Shown: in pieces, positions 56,187 through 64,000 of the stretch
Position numbering within the stretch: the first letter of the stretch is position 1
Layout of the letters: each line of letters starts with the position of its first letter
DNA from: Thioploca ingrica
GTDB taxonomy: Bacteria; Pseudomonadota; Gammaproteobacteria; Beggiatoales; Beggiatoaceae
DNA length: 64,000 nt
NCBI GenBank assembly: GCA_000828835.1
Contig: AP014633.1
Coordinates: 186,001-250,000 of the forward strand
Direction: 5' to 3'
Translations under genes and position numbers: made by a program
Notes under the pieces: model-generated
The model's input: the letters and a program-made list of their open reading frames with translations, nothing else
Databases searched by the model: none
What the model was told of the DNA's origin: nothing

Positions 56187-57200
56187 TCAATTTTCAGTGA
56201 GATGATAAGCAATAATTCGTTCGACTTCATTTTTAGATCCTAAAATGACCGGTACTCGCTGATGAACGGAGGTTGGTTGAATTTCCATAATGCGCTCATG
56301 ACCGGTGGTACTCATGCCGCCGGCTTGTTCAATGATGAAAGACATTGGATTAGCTTCATACATTAACCGTAAACGTCCACCTTGATCTTGGTTTTTGCTA
56401 TCAAGCGGATACATAAATACACCCCCTCGCGTTAAAATACGATGTACCTCTGCAACCATAGAAGCAATCCAGCGCATATTAAAATCTTTGCCACGAACAC
56501 CATCCTTCCCAGCTAAACATTCGTCAATATAACGCTTGATTGGCGATTTCCAAAAACGCATATTAGAAACATTAATCGCGAATTCTTGACTATCCGGTGC
56601 AATTCTCAGATTCGGATGACTTAAAATAAATTCACCAATATTTTGGTCCAAAGTAAAACCATTCACACCACTACCGGTAGTCAGTACCATCATGGTTGAC
56701 GGTCCATATAAAGTGTAACCGGCACAAACTTGTTTCACGCCAGGTTGAAGAAAATCTGCAACGGTTGGCTTAGTAAGCCCTTCTGGACCACGCAAAATAG
56801 AAAAAATAGTGCCCACCGAAACATTAATATCAATATTAGAAGAACCATCTAAAGGATCGAATAAGAGTAAATATTTACCCCGAGGATACTGCTCCGGAAT
56901 AGGATAGATATCTTCCATTTCTTCCGATGCCATTGCAGAAACGTGTCCAGCCCATTCATTCGACTTCAGGAAAACCTCATTAGAGATCACATCTAATTTC
57001 TTTTGTGATTCCCCCTGAACATTTTGAGTATCTGCACTTCCCAATACCCCAACGAGCGCACCATAGTTCACTAAATTAGAAATCACTTTGCAAGCAGTAA
57101 CAATATCATTGAGCAAAGCCGTGAAATCACCGGTCGCACCTTGAATATGCCGCTGTTCTTCAATAAGAAATTGTGTAATTGTGGTTCGATTGTTGTGCAT
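56187..57200 (-). CDS. fbp: fructose-1,6-bisphosphatase, class 1
   Basis: 337 residues; GGAGAA before the ATG. Removes the 1-phosphate of fructose-1,6-bisphosphate in gluconeogenesis and the Calvin cycle. The metal site is [19 protein letters not shown] (about 109-127), preceded by the Glu motif [13 protein letters not shown] (about 89), and the substrate-site [14 protein letters not shown] and GGVFMYPLD are present. No cbb genes are in the window. Confidence 0.96.
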   Translation of the reverse strand: MHNNRTTITQFLIEEQRHIQGATGDFTALLNDIVTACKVISNLVNYGALVGVLGSADTQNVQGESQKKLDVISNEVFLKSNEWAGHVSAMASEEMEDIYPIPEQYPRGKYLLLFDPLDGSSNIDINVSVGTIFSILRGPEGLTKPTVADFLQPGVKQVCAGYTLYGPSTMMVLTTGSGVNGFTLDQNIGEFILSHPNLRIAPDSQEFAINVSNMRFWKSPIKRYIDECLAGKDGVRGKDFNMRWIASMVAEVHRILTRGGVFMYPLDSKNQDQGGRLRLMYEANPMSFIIEQAGGMSTTGHERIMEIQPTSVHQRVPVILGSKNEVERIIAYHLTEN

Positions 57201-57583
57201 AGTACTTCTCCGTTTTTTTATATTGTCGTTATTTCAACTCAGCCAAAGTCAGACGTGGTTTCGATAGACAAGCTATCATTGTTATTAAGTGAATCAATCA
57301 GTTAGTTGGTATGGCGGCTTTATTATTTTGGACGTCAGTATCCGCATAAATCGGACGTGCCGATAGATTAGAAGCCCACTAGCCAATACTTAAACATCAT
57401 GTTCCCAAACAACCTTGGTTTGGGAACAAAATAAATAGATCTTCATTTTTAAAGCAGCGATGCCCAATTTTTCAATCGGCATCGTTTCAAGAACAAGATC
57501 ACCACTTATTATACTAGATTACTTTTTTTGCCTATAAACTCATTAGAATGACTGTTGGCATTATTGTGATATTCAGCACCCGC
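57201..57583. other. intergenic region fbp-nrdB with a palindrome
   Basis: Between two minus-strand genes. Contains the GTTCCCAAAC palindrome (57401-57427) and, near 57340, an imperfect TCCG/CGGA pair. No gene or small RNA recognised. Confidence 0.45.
57401..57427. repeat. palindrome GTTCCCAAAC...GTTTGGGAAC
   Basis: Perfect 10-base arms around AACCTTG. Same arm sequence as 12296-12324. Lies downstream of nrdB on the minus strand, where it could form a terminating hairpin. Confidence 0.65.
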
Positions 57584-58759
57584 TCAATCCCAAGAGAGTT
57601 GACTCCCGGTTTGATATTCACGTACTCGGCCTTCAAAAAAATTAACTTCTTGATTTAACTCATATTCACTAAGCCAAGGCATCGGATGTTCTTTAATCGC
57701 AAATAACGATTTCAGTCCCAAGTTTTGGCAAATCTGATTACCCATAAATTGGGCAAATTCAAAGTAAGTTTTGATGGACATTCCTAAAATACCACCGTCA
57801 GGCATGGATGCTTGAGCATATTGAATTTCTAATTTGACGGCTTCATCAATAATAGCACGAGAACGTTCCTGCATGGCGGCATCCCAAAGCATAGGATTTT
57901 CCAAAGTAATTTGCCGAATTAACCAGAGGTTATTGATCGCATGCAGATTTTCATCTCGCCAAATATAGCTATACTGTTGAGCCGTATTACGGAGTTTACC
58001 TTTTCTGGCTAAAGCAAAAATCTGCGAGAATCCGAGCGGAAAAAACAGGTATTCAAAAATATAGTAACTAATCAGGTCTTCTAATAGAGCCTGATTGGCT
58101 TCGATTGAACCAACTGGTGCGTCGCAGTGAACCACGTTGTTAGTAAAATGGATATTCCAATTTAATTTATTGGTCAAAGCCGGAATTTCTTGATATAAAT
58201 TAAAAATCTGACCTTGGCCTTTTTCATCCAATCCAAACGACTCTAAAATAAATAAGTAGGATTCAATATGATTTGATTCTTCACTGATTTGCCAACGTAA
58301 ATATTGCCTCATTTCATTGGCCGTAATATGTTGCAAAATGGCATTATCAAGATTATCAGGGACTAAATTATCACTCGCCGTCAGGTAAGAAATATTCGTT
58401 TTAAAGAGCCATTTTTCTGCTTCGGTTAATTGTCCGGTATTCCATTGTAATTTATCTTCTCCCATGGGAATGTCATTGGGTGTCCAAAAATTCTTGCGCG
58501 CATTTAAAAAACGTTCTCTGACTTCAGGATACTTAATTGGAATCGGCTGCCGCAAATCATAACCGCGTCCGCCAATAATTTTAATATCATCAGCATGAGG
58601 TCGTTTAGCACCGATGGTAATGGGATCAAGGCTACTCGCTATGGCAATCACTTTTTTTTCTTTAGAAGTTTTGCTTTGATTAGAGGAAAATCTCCGTCGG
58701 GAAGTGTTAATTGTGGTGGTATTCGTTATACTTTCAACGGAGTCGTCAAAATCCAACAT
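57584..58759 (-). CDS. nrdB: ribonucleotide reductase class Ia, beta (radical) subunit
   Basis: 391 residues from ATG 58759, with AGGAG 12 bases upstream; the frame opens at 58825 but that part is unlike NrdB. Houses the di-iron tyrosyl radical. Iron ligands and the radical Tyr are visible: Asp in LTASDNLVPDN, EESNHIESYLFIL (Glu, His and Tyr spaced as E115, H118, Y122 of E. coli), and WRDENLHAINN (Glu, His). The Tyr rules out the Phe-containing class Ic type. The C-terminal YQTGSQLSWD docks on NrdA. Lies 310 bp after nrdA. Confidence 0.96.
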   Translation of the reverse strand: MLDFDDSVESITNTTTINTSRRRFSSNQSKTSKEKKVIAIASSLDPITIGAKRPHADDIKIIGGRGYDLRQPIPIKYPEVRERFLNARKNFWTPNDIPMGEDKLQWNTGQLTEAEKWLFKTNISYLTASDNLVPDNLDNAILQHITANEMRQYLRWQISEESNHIESYLFILESFGLDEKGQGQIFNLYQEIPALTNKLNWNIHFTNNVVHCDAPVGSIEANQALLEDLISYYIFEYLFFPLGFSQIFALARKGKLRNTAQQYSYIWRDENLHAINNLWLIRQITLENPMLWDAAMQERSRAIIDEAVKLEIQYAQASMPDGGILGMSIKTYFEFAQFMGNQICQNLGLKSLFAIKEHPMPWLSEYELNQEVNFFEGRVREYQTGSQLSWD

Positions 58760-59070
58760 AATTGTGAATCTCCTGTCTAATTTATTAAAATATAAAGTAA
58801 ATAATGAGAGAATAGCGTATATCATCGCTAATCATCGGTTAGTGATATTCTTATTTAGGGTTAGATGGGATTAATTCATTCCTAAAGAAGTATGGCACAT
58901 GATTCCACGTAGCAATTCCCTATTCAGCAGTTAACCACAGTAGATGAATAAGAGACTAAGCAACTATTAATCCCAAGTTAACTTCGGGGCGAGGGAACTG
59001 ATTACTTTAAGTAAACCGTCAACCCAGTTTCAATTCATCCGGAGCAACCGATTCAGGCCAGTCATTGGCC
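58760..59070. other. nrdA-nrdB spacer
   Basis: 311 bp between the two reductase genes on the minus strand, longer than in most operons. No ORF, NrdR-like box or strong hairpin seen. nrdB may have its own promoter. Confidence 0.4.
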
Positions 59071-61890
59071 TTACTGACAAGCTTCACACTCTGGATCTTC
59101 TAGTGCACAGGCTTGAGGGATATTGGATATCGTATTGAAGTGAGAAACCGTACTTTTTTGAACACGAGTTGCACCCAAACTTCGTAAATAATAAGTGGTT
59201 TTAAGACCACGTAACCAAGCTAACCGATACAACTGATCAAGTTTCCTACCAGAAGGTTCTAACATATAAAGATTAAGTGATTGACTTTGATCGAGCCATT
59301 TTTGCCGTCGTGAAGCGGCTTCTACTAACCAGTTTGGGTCAATTTCAAAGGCGGTCGCATACAGTGCTTGTAAATCTTGGGGAATCCGCTCAATTTCACG
59401 AACACTACCATCACCATATTTCAGATCATTAACCATGACTTCATCCCATAAACCCCGTGCTTTGAGGTCACGTACCAAGTAAGGGTTAATAATGGTAAAT
59501 TCACCGGATAAATTGGATTTAACAAATAAGTTTTGATAAGTGGGTTCAATCGATTGCGTGACACCGCATATATTTGAAATGGTAGCCGTGGGTGCTATCG
59601 CCATACAATTAGAATTACGCATACCAACCGTTTTAACCCGTTCGCGTAAACTATCCCAATCCAAGGTCATGGTAGTTGACATGTCTAAATAATGACCACG
59701 CACCTGAGCCAACAGATTAATGCTATCAATCGGCAAAATCCCTTGGCTCCAGAGTGAACCATTAAAAGTGGAGTAGTGACCTCGTTCCTGTGCTAACTCA
59801 GTAGAAGCTAAAATAGCATAGTAACTAATGACCTCTTGGGTATAATCAGCAAATTCTACCGCTGGCTCACTCGCATAAGGAATCCGCAGTTGATATAAAA
59901 CATCTTGGAACCCCATTATACCCAATCCCACCGGCCGATGACGTAGATTAGCGGTTTTGGCTTGAGGAACAGAGTAGTAATTGATGTCAATGACGTTATC
60001 GAGCATCCGCATCCCAATCCGGATAGTCTGTTGTAACTTGTCGAGGTCTAATTGACCTTCGCGAATATGAGACGATAAATTGATACTTGCCAAGTTACAA
60101 ACAGCGATTTCTTGGAAAGAAGTATTCAGGCAAATTTCAGTGCATAAGTTACTGGAATGCACCACCCCGACATGTTGTTGAGGATTGCGTAAATTACATG
60201 GCTCTTTAAAACACAACCAAGGGTGTCCGGTTTCATACAGCATGGTTAACATTTTGCGCCACAATTCTATTGCGCTTACTTGCTTCCAGATTTTAATTTG
60301 GCCTTGGCGAGCCGATTCTTCATAAGCTTCATAGGCATCTTTAAAGGCGATCCCATATAAATCATGCAGATGAGGCACTTCATCGGGTGAAAATAAAGTC
60401 CACGGCTGGTTTTCATGCACCCGTTCTAAAAATAAATCGGGGATCCAATTAGCCGTATTCATGTCATGGGTGCGCCGACGTTCATCACCGGTGTTTTTGC
60501 GAAGTTCTAAAAATTCTTCAATATCAATATGCCAAGTTTCCAAGTAAGCACAACCAGACCCCCGGCGCTTGCCACTTTGATTAAAGGCGACTAAACCATC
60601 ATTGGCAATTTTCATAAAAGGCACCACACCGCCAGACTTGCCATTAGTCCCTTTGATATGAGCACCCATACCCCGTACCGGCGTCCAGTCATTACCAATA
60701 CCCCCAGCATGTTTAGAGAGTAAGGCATTGTCAGTTATTGCACCCATAATCCCTTCAGCACTATCCGGAATGGTACTTAAAAAGCAACTCGATAATTGTG
60801 GACGCAAAGTACCCGAATTAAATAACGTCGGGGTACTGGTCATAAAATCAAAACGCGACAATAAGTTATAAAACTCAATGGCACGTGTCTCACGCTCAGT
60901 TTCATTCAGAGCCAACCCCATAGCCACTCGCATAAAGAAAGCTTGGGGTAATTCAAATCGTGTTTCTTGCCAATGTAAAAAATAACGATCATAGAGCGTT
61001 TGTAGTCCCAAGTAAGTAAATTGCTCATCACGCTCAGCAACCAAAGCATTACCGAGTTGCTCCAAATCAAATTCAGCTAACCTCGGATCGAGTAGCTCAT
61101 ATTGAATACCGCATTTTAAATAGGCTTTAAAGTATTCTGAGTAATAATCAATTGATTGTGTTACAGTTCCTTGAGGTTGACTCAATTGGACAAAGCTGAA
61201 CGCTTCACCACGCAGGTGATCGAGTAATAAGCGAGCCGCAACGTAGGTATAATTAGGTTCTTTTTCAATAAGGCTACGTGCGCTCATCACTAAAGCACGA
61301 TTAACATCGACTTCCAAAATACCATCAAATAAGTTTCTCAAACTTTCTTCAATAATGATTTCAGCATGAACATCTTCTAAATGAGCACAAGCTTCTGCTA
61401 CTACAGTGCGTAACCGCTCTTCATCAAGCGGGTAACGTTGTCCCTGTTTATTGGTCACATGAATCACAGTTTTTTCTTTCCTAATCGCACGTTGATGGGC
61501 ATGTTCCTCACGATAAATGACATAAGCTCGGGCTACTTTATGTTCACCCGCCCGCATGAGCGCTAATTCAACTTGATCTTGTATCTCTTCGATATGCACC
61601 GTACCACTTTCCAGTAAACGTCGGCGGATACCTTTAATAACTTGTTGAGTTAAATGGCGAACTGTATTGTGTATCCGATTGGAGGTCGTTGCAGTATGAC
61701 CTTCCACTGCCAGAAATGCCTTGGTCATAGCCGCTGCAATTTTGTTAGCATCAAATTGGGTTAATTCACCATGACGTCGAATGACACGATATTGGGTCAG
61801 TAAAATATTATCCCCTTCTGTCAAGGTCGGTTCTGTTAAAATAATAATAGTCTCTGTTGATTCTGACTCTGTAACTATTTCAGAGTGCAT
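59071..61890 (-). CDS. nrdA: ribonucleotide reductase class Ia, alpha (catalytic) subunit
   Basis: 939 residues. Reduces ribonucleotides to deoxyribonucleotides. It has two ATP-cone regions at the N-terminus, about 30-125 (YRVIRRHGELTQFDANKI) and about 145-230 (VTNKQGQRYPLDEERL), so allosteric control may differ from E. coli with one cone. The barrel has NSGTLRPQLSSCFLS (first redox Cys), GGIGNDWTPVRG, SSNLCTEICLNT (active-site Cys, Asn, Glu), and APTATISNICGVTQSIEP. The C-terminal shuttle Cys pair is in EDPECEACQ. Electrons come from thioredoxin, encoded in the window. Confidence 0.96.
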   Translation of the reverse strand: MHSEIVTESESTETIIILTEPTLTEGDNILLTQYRVIRRHGELTQFDANKIAAAMTKAFLAVEGHTATTSNRIHNTVRHLTQQVIKGIRRRLLESGTVHIEEIQDQVELALMRAGEHKVARAYVIYREEHAHQRAIRKEKTVIHVTNKQGQRYPLDEERLRTVVAEACAHLEDVHAEIIIEESLRNLFDGILEVDVNRALVMSARSLIEKEPNYTYVAARLLLDHLRGEAFSFVQLSQPQGTVTQSIDYYSEYFKAYLKCGIQYELLDPRLAEFDLEQLGNALVAERDEQFTYLGLQTLYDRYFLHWQETRFELPQAFFMRVAMGLALNETERETRAIEFYNLLSRFDFMTSTPTLFNSGTLRPQLSSCFLSTIPDSAEGIMGAITDNALLSKHAGGIGNDWTPVRGMGAHIKGTNGKSGGVVPFMKIANDGLVAFNQSGKRRGSGCAYLETWHIDIEEFLELRKNTGDERRRTHDMNTANWIPDLFLERVHENQPWTLFSPDEVPHLHDLYGIAFKDAYEAYEESARQGQIKIWKQVSAIELWRKMLTMLYETGHPWLCFKEPCNLRNPQQHVGVVHSSNLCTEICLNTSFQEIAVCNLASINLSSHIREGQLDLDKLQQTIRIGMRMLDNVIDINYYSVPQAKTANLRHRPVGLGIMGFQDVLYQLRIPYASEPAVEFADYTQEVISYYAILASTELAQERGHYSTFNGSLWSQGILPIDSINLLAQVRGHYLDMSTTMTLDWDSLRERVKTVGMRNSNCMAIAPTATISNICGVTQSIEPTYQNLFVKSNLSGEFTIINPYLVRDLKARGLWDEVMVNDLKYGDGSVREIERIPQDLQALYATAFEIDPNWLVEAASRRQKWLDQSQSLNLYMLEPSGRKLDQLYRLAWLRGLKTTYYLRSLGATRVQKSTVSHFNTISNIPQACALEDPECEACQ

Positions 61891-62308
61891 AAAGTCTCCT
61901 TAAAAATAAGGTTTATGTCATAATTATGACAGTTTATTCTTAATTTTAATTAAAATGATACCGTACCAATCATTAAACTGAAAGTTTTTAATTTATTGAA
62001 TTAGAACAAAAAATTACTACTAACTGTTCCTGTTAGAATTTTTTTAACCTAAAAAAAATAGGTGATTTAATGGCCGCTATTGAGAGAATTTAAGATAATC
62101 GTTTATTGGGTTGCTACTGAACCAAGCAGGTTTTTCCTCAGTGACCAGTGGTAAACCAAATAAGTATCCTGCTGTTAAGTCTAATGAAAATAAATAAATT
62201 CAATATTTGAATAAACCCTTCCGGCTTCAAAGGAGAACCAAGTAGATAACCCTTTTAAACGAGTTTAGTTGGAAAAAATCAAAACAATTAAAAGCAACAC
62301 TCAATAGC
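61891..62308. other. nrdA upstream region
   Basis: 418 bp between accD and nrdA, both on the minus strand. Apart from the palindromic TGTCATAATTATGACA at 61916 there is only AT-rich sequence. No gene or tRNA found. No NrdR box was recognised. Confidence 0.45.
61916..61931. promoter_or_regulatory. perfect 16-bp palindrome upstream of nrdA, candidate operator
   Basis: TGTCATAATTATGACA is a perfect palindrome ending 26 bases before the nrdA start codon. A dimeric helix-turn-helix repressor could sit here. It does not match the NrdR box (ACAC-AT rich) that I know, and I cannot assign the protein. Confidence 0.55.
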
Positions 62309-63241
62309 TTAGGTGGATTCAGAATTATTGGGTAAAGATTGAATAGGCATCGTGGTGAGTGATTTTATAACCAGTGGCGGACGATGAGTTAACATAGCCA
62401 ATAGTGAGGCAATCCGTTGGCGCATTTCACGACGATCAACTATCATATCAATCGCTCCATGTTGGAGTAAAAATTCACTGCGTTGAAATCCTTCTGGTAA
62501 AGTTTCACGAACGGTTTGTTCAATGACTCGTGGTCCGGCAAAACCAATGAGTGCATTCGGTTCAGCAATATGAATATCACCTAACATGGCTAAGCTGGCT
62601 GAAACACCGCCCATGGTTGGATCAGTTAACACCGAAATAAAGGGAAGTCCAGTTTGATTAAGACGATTAAGAACGGCACTGGTTTTACCCATTTGCATCA
62701 GTGAAAATAGACCTTCTTGCATACGAGCACCACCACTGGCCGCAAAGCAAACGAGGGGAATATGCGCTTCAATGGCGGCATTAGCCGCTCGTACAAAGCG
62801 TTCGCCGACCACACTTCCCATTGAGCCACCCATAAATTTAAATTCAAAGGCACAAGCGACTAAAGGTAAGCTGTGAACTTGACCTTTGATGACCACTAAG
62901 GCATCTTTTTCTCCAGTGCTTTTTTGAGCTTGCACCAATCGATCTTTATATTTTTTACTATCACGAAATTTGAGGCGATCGATCGGTGACAGTTCAACCC
63001 CAATTTCTTCACGGGGTTGGGAATCAAGAAAATGCTCTAGACGCTTACGAGCCTCAATGCGCAAGTGATGGCCACATTTGGGACAAACGTTCAAATGGCG
63101 TTCTAATTCAGGACTATATAGCACCGCTTGACAAAGCGGACATTTGCTCCATACCCCTTCGGGTACAGTATGTTTACTTTTTTTACCATCGGTGCGAATA
63201 CGTGAAGGTAATAACCTTTCAAACCAACTCAGTGTCGTCAT
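62309..63241 (-). CDS. accD: acetyl-CoA carboxylase carboxyltransferase beta subunit
   Basis: 310 residues from ATG 63241 (the frame opens one codon earlier at TTG). Transfers CO2 from biotin to acetyl-CoA in fatty-acid synthesis. A four-Cys zinc ribbon ([16 protein letters not shown] and VCPKCGHHL, about 34-60) is followed by the crotonase-type carboxylase fold: [18 protein letters not shown] (about 130-147), [38 protein letters not shown] and [20 protein letters not shown]-type residues. The start codon is directly abutted by a structured RNA element (63245-63657), so there is no normal ribosome site in the usual place. Confidence 0.94.
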   Translation of the reverse strand: MTTLSWFERLLPSRIRTDGKKSKHTVPEGVWSKCPLCQAVLYSPELERHLNVCPKCGHHLRIEARKRLEHFLDSQPREEIGVELSPIDRLKFRDSKKYKDRLVQAQKSTGEKDALVVIKGQVHSLPLVACAFEFKFMGGSMGSVVGERFVRAANAAIEAHIPLVCFAASGGARMQEGLFSLMQMGKTSAVLNRLNQTGLPFISVLTDPTMGGVSASLAMLGDIHIAEPNALIGFAGPRVIEQTVRETLPEGFQRSEFLLQHGAIDMIVDRREMRQRIASLLAMLTHRPPLVIKSLTTMPIQSLPNNSEST

Positions 63242-63244
63242 CAA

Positions 63245-63657
63245 ATTGCGCGAGAAACCTCGTCCTGGAGGACGGGGAGGGATAGCGCGTCGGCGATAGC
63301 CGACCCAGTTCTCGCTCCTCTTTTCGTTAGGCTATCTGTGTAAGTAAAAATGAGGTGCTGGTCTTTCCCAGCAGTCAACCGGTTAAGGTGTCCCCGTAAG
63401 GGGCTAGTGACGCGGCGGTTGCCCGCCATCTCCCTTCGACAAAGCTCACCAGCGGCTCCTACTAGGGCTAGTAGCGGTTAAAACCTTCGGGGCTTTACCT
63501 TTCCCCAGCATAATCCTAACCTTTTAGAGCAGTGGACTCAGGAAGCATCCACGGGTAAGTCTTAACGACCTCTGGTCAGCGTAGCTGCTCTTGCGAACAT
63601 CTGAGTCTGGTCAACCTAGCTTTGACAAGCTCCGTCCTTGAGGGCGGGGTAGTTGAC
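63245..63657 (-). ncRNA. structured RNA element, candidate ORF-less HEARO/IscB omega-RNA type
   Basis: About 413 bp, visibly GC-rich against AT-rich surroundings. Read on the minus strand it starts GTCAACTACCCCGCCCTCAA. The 5' part can close as a three-way junction: GTCAAC (63657-63652) pairs with GTTGAC (63615-63610) around two hairpins (63632-63647 and 63618-63631). Further perfect stems: 63459-63474 (7 bp), 63414-63427 (5 bp with a GCAA tetraloop on the minus strand), 63392-63403, 63356-63373 (6 bp), 63289-63304 (6 bp) and 63261-63274 (6 bp). It ends three bases from the ATGA that is the accD start. To my knowledge HEARO elements (guide RNAs of IscB-type nucleases in IS200/IS605-like elements) sit next to ATGA or GTGA. 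No iscB ORF is present. The class assignment is by remembered resemblance; the structured nature is seen directly. Confidence 0.55.
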
Positions 63658-63788
63658 AGGGGTTTATTTATCATTCCTTATCCAACGAAATAAATAGTCA
63701 ACATTATAACTAAAAATAGGATTAACTGGCTGGTAATTTGCTGAGCGGTTATTAACAAATAATTTTTATTATATAATTTAATTACTTT

Positions 63789-64000
63789 ATGAAAGCTAAA
63801 CTAAACCACTTAAAACTATCTGAAAATTCAATAGAACGGTTTATACCGATTAGTAAACAAGACATTATCACTGATTTACTCGCAAATGCTCAGTGGATAC
63901 CGGAACAACGACAGCAATTTGCTGATTTTTGTAACTTGGTTACAGCTCTTTATCATTATAAATTTCATAACTATTTGGAAAACTTAAAAAATTATTATAG
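63789..64000 (+). CDS. DUF3754/TMEM143-like protein, 5' part (runs off the window)
   Basis: ATG at 63789 opens a frame that continues past the end of the window (70 codons seen). The translation SIERFIPISKQDIITDLL, then FADFCNLVTALYHYKFHNYL and ENLKNYY matches my recollection of the start of DUF3754 (TMEM143-type) proteins, whose pattern is ERFIP-xx-xx-DLI followed by F-x-LL-xx-HY-x-YH-x-LE-x-LK. Members are membrane-associated and of unknown function. Divergent from the RNA element and accD. Confidence 0.6.
   Translation, partial: MKAKLNHLKLSENSIERFIPISKQDIITDLLANAQWIPEQRQQFADFCNLVTALYHYKFHNYLENLKNYY

Noticed and set aside
63241-63429. 62-codon minus-strand ORF before accD
   Set aside because: It runs entirely inside the structured RNA element and its sequence is explained by the hairpins; no ribosome site.

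Overview
The window is an AT-rich (roughly 40% GC by eye) chromosomal segment of a gammaproteobacterium. Rho, CsrA after LysC, DapF-DUF484, class Ia NrdA/NrdB, PrmC, AmiC-type amidase and AccD all look gammaproteobacterial. The accessory genes (Uma2 and Rpn PD-(D/E)XK proteins, DUF29, NB-ARC ATPase, WD40 protein, many short palindromic repeats) resemble the large sulfur-oxidising filamentous Thiotrichales (Beggiatoa/Thioploca type). This placement is inference from protein style, not from a search. I see no rRNA, tRNA, CRISPR array, phage or intact transposase.

Layout. 1-5.1 kb: 3' part of a secreted M6 metalloprotease with RTX repeats, then a minus-strand accessory block (decayed vapBC-like pair, three Rpn-type nucleases of which two are a fresh tandem duplication, one DUF29 gene). 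5.2-8.2 kb: a large secreted protein and a coiled-coil protein, both unknown. 8.7-20.4 kb: mostly housekeeping genes (recD, amiC, nfeD-slipin, trxA, rho) followed by a GT2 glycosyltransferase, an unknown coiled-coil gene and glk. 20.4-23.9 kb: a giant protein joining a GT2 domain to a TIM-barrel hydrolase-like domain. 24-27 kb: Uma2, a secreted protein with a C9 tract, and an HEYGH metalloprotease. 27.8-31.8 kb: a histidine kinase with a peptidoglycan-binding domain inside its sensor region, followed 47 bp later by an NB-ARC (STAND) ATPase with an antitoxin-like N-terminus and no WD40 sensor. 31.8-44.5 kb: acyP, an O-antigen-type ABC permease, a C39-like peptidase, xanthine dehydrogenase xdhAB, lysC-csrA, DUF2062, comEC, and a purine-salvage/PrmC operon. 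44.8-50.6 kb: two methyltransferases, Uma2 and broken gene pieces, and a beta-propeller lipoprotein. 50.7-63.2 kb: dapF-DUF484, a LutA-like protein, a secreted WD40 protein, the O-antigen-type ABC ATPase, fbp, nrdA/nrdB and accD. The window ends with the 5' part of a DUF3754/TMEM143-type gene.

How the genes fit together. hpt and the MTA/MTI phosphorylase overlap and can turn methylthioinosine into hypoxanthine and then IMP; xdhAB 6 kb away would oxidise surplus hypoxanthine. wzm and wzt halves of one exporter type are 22 kb apart, with glycosyltransferases elsewhere in the window.

Most interesting points: (1) a roughly 410-nt GC-rich, densely hairpinned element at 63245-63657, antisense to the written strand, abutting the accD start codon at an ATGA. 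I read it as an ORF-less HEARO/IscB-omega-RNA-type element. (2) The sensor kinase plus STAND ATPase gene pair. (3) The glycosyltransferase-hydrolase fusion. (4) A family of short inverted-repeat elements with CCCCTTTGAAAAAGGGG cores, often between convergent genes.
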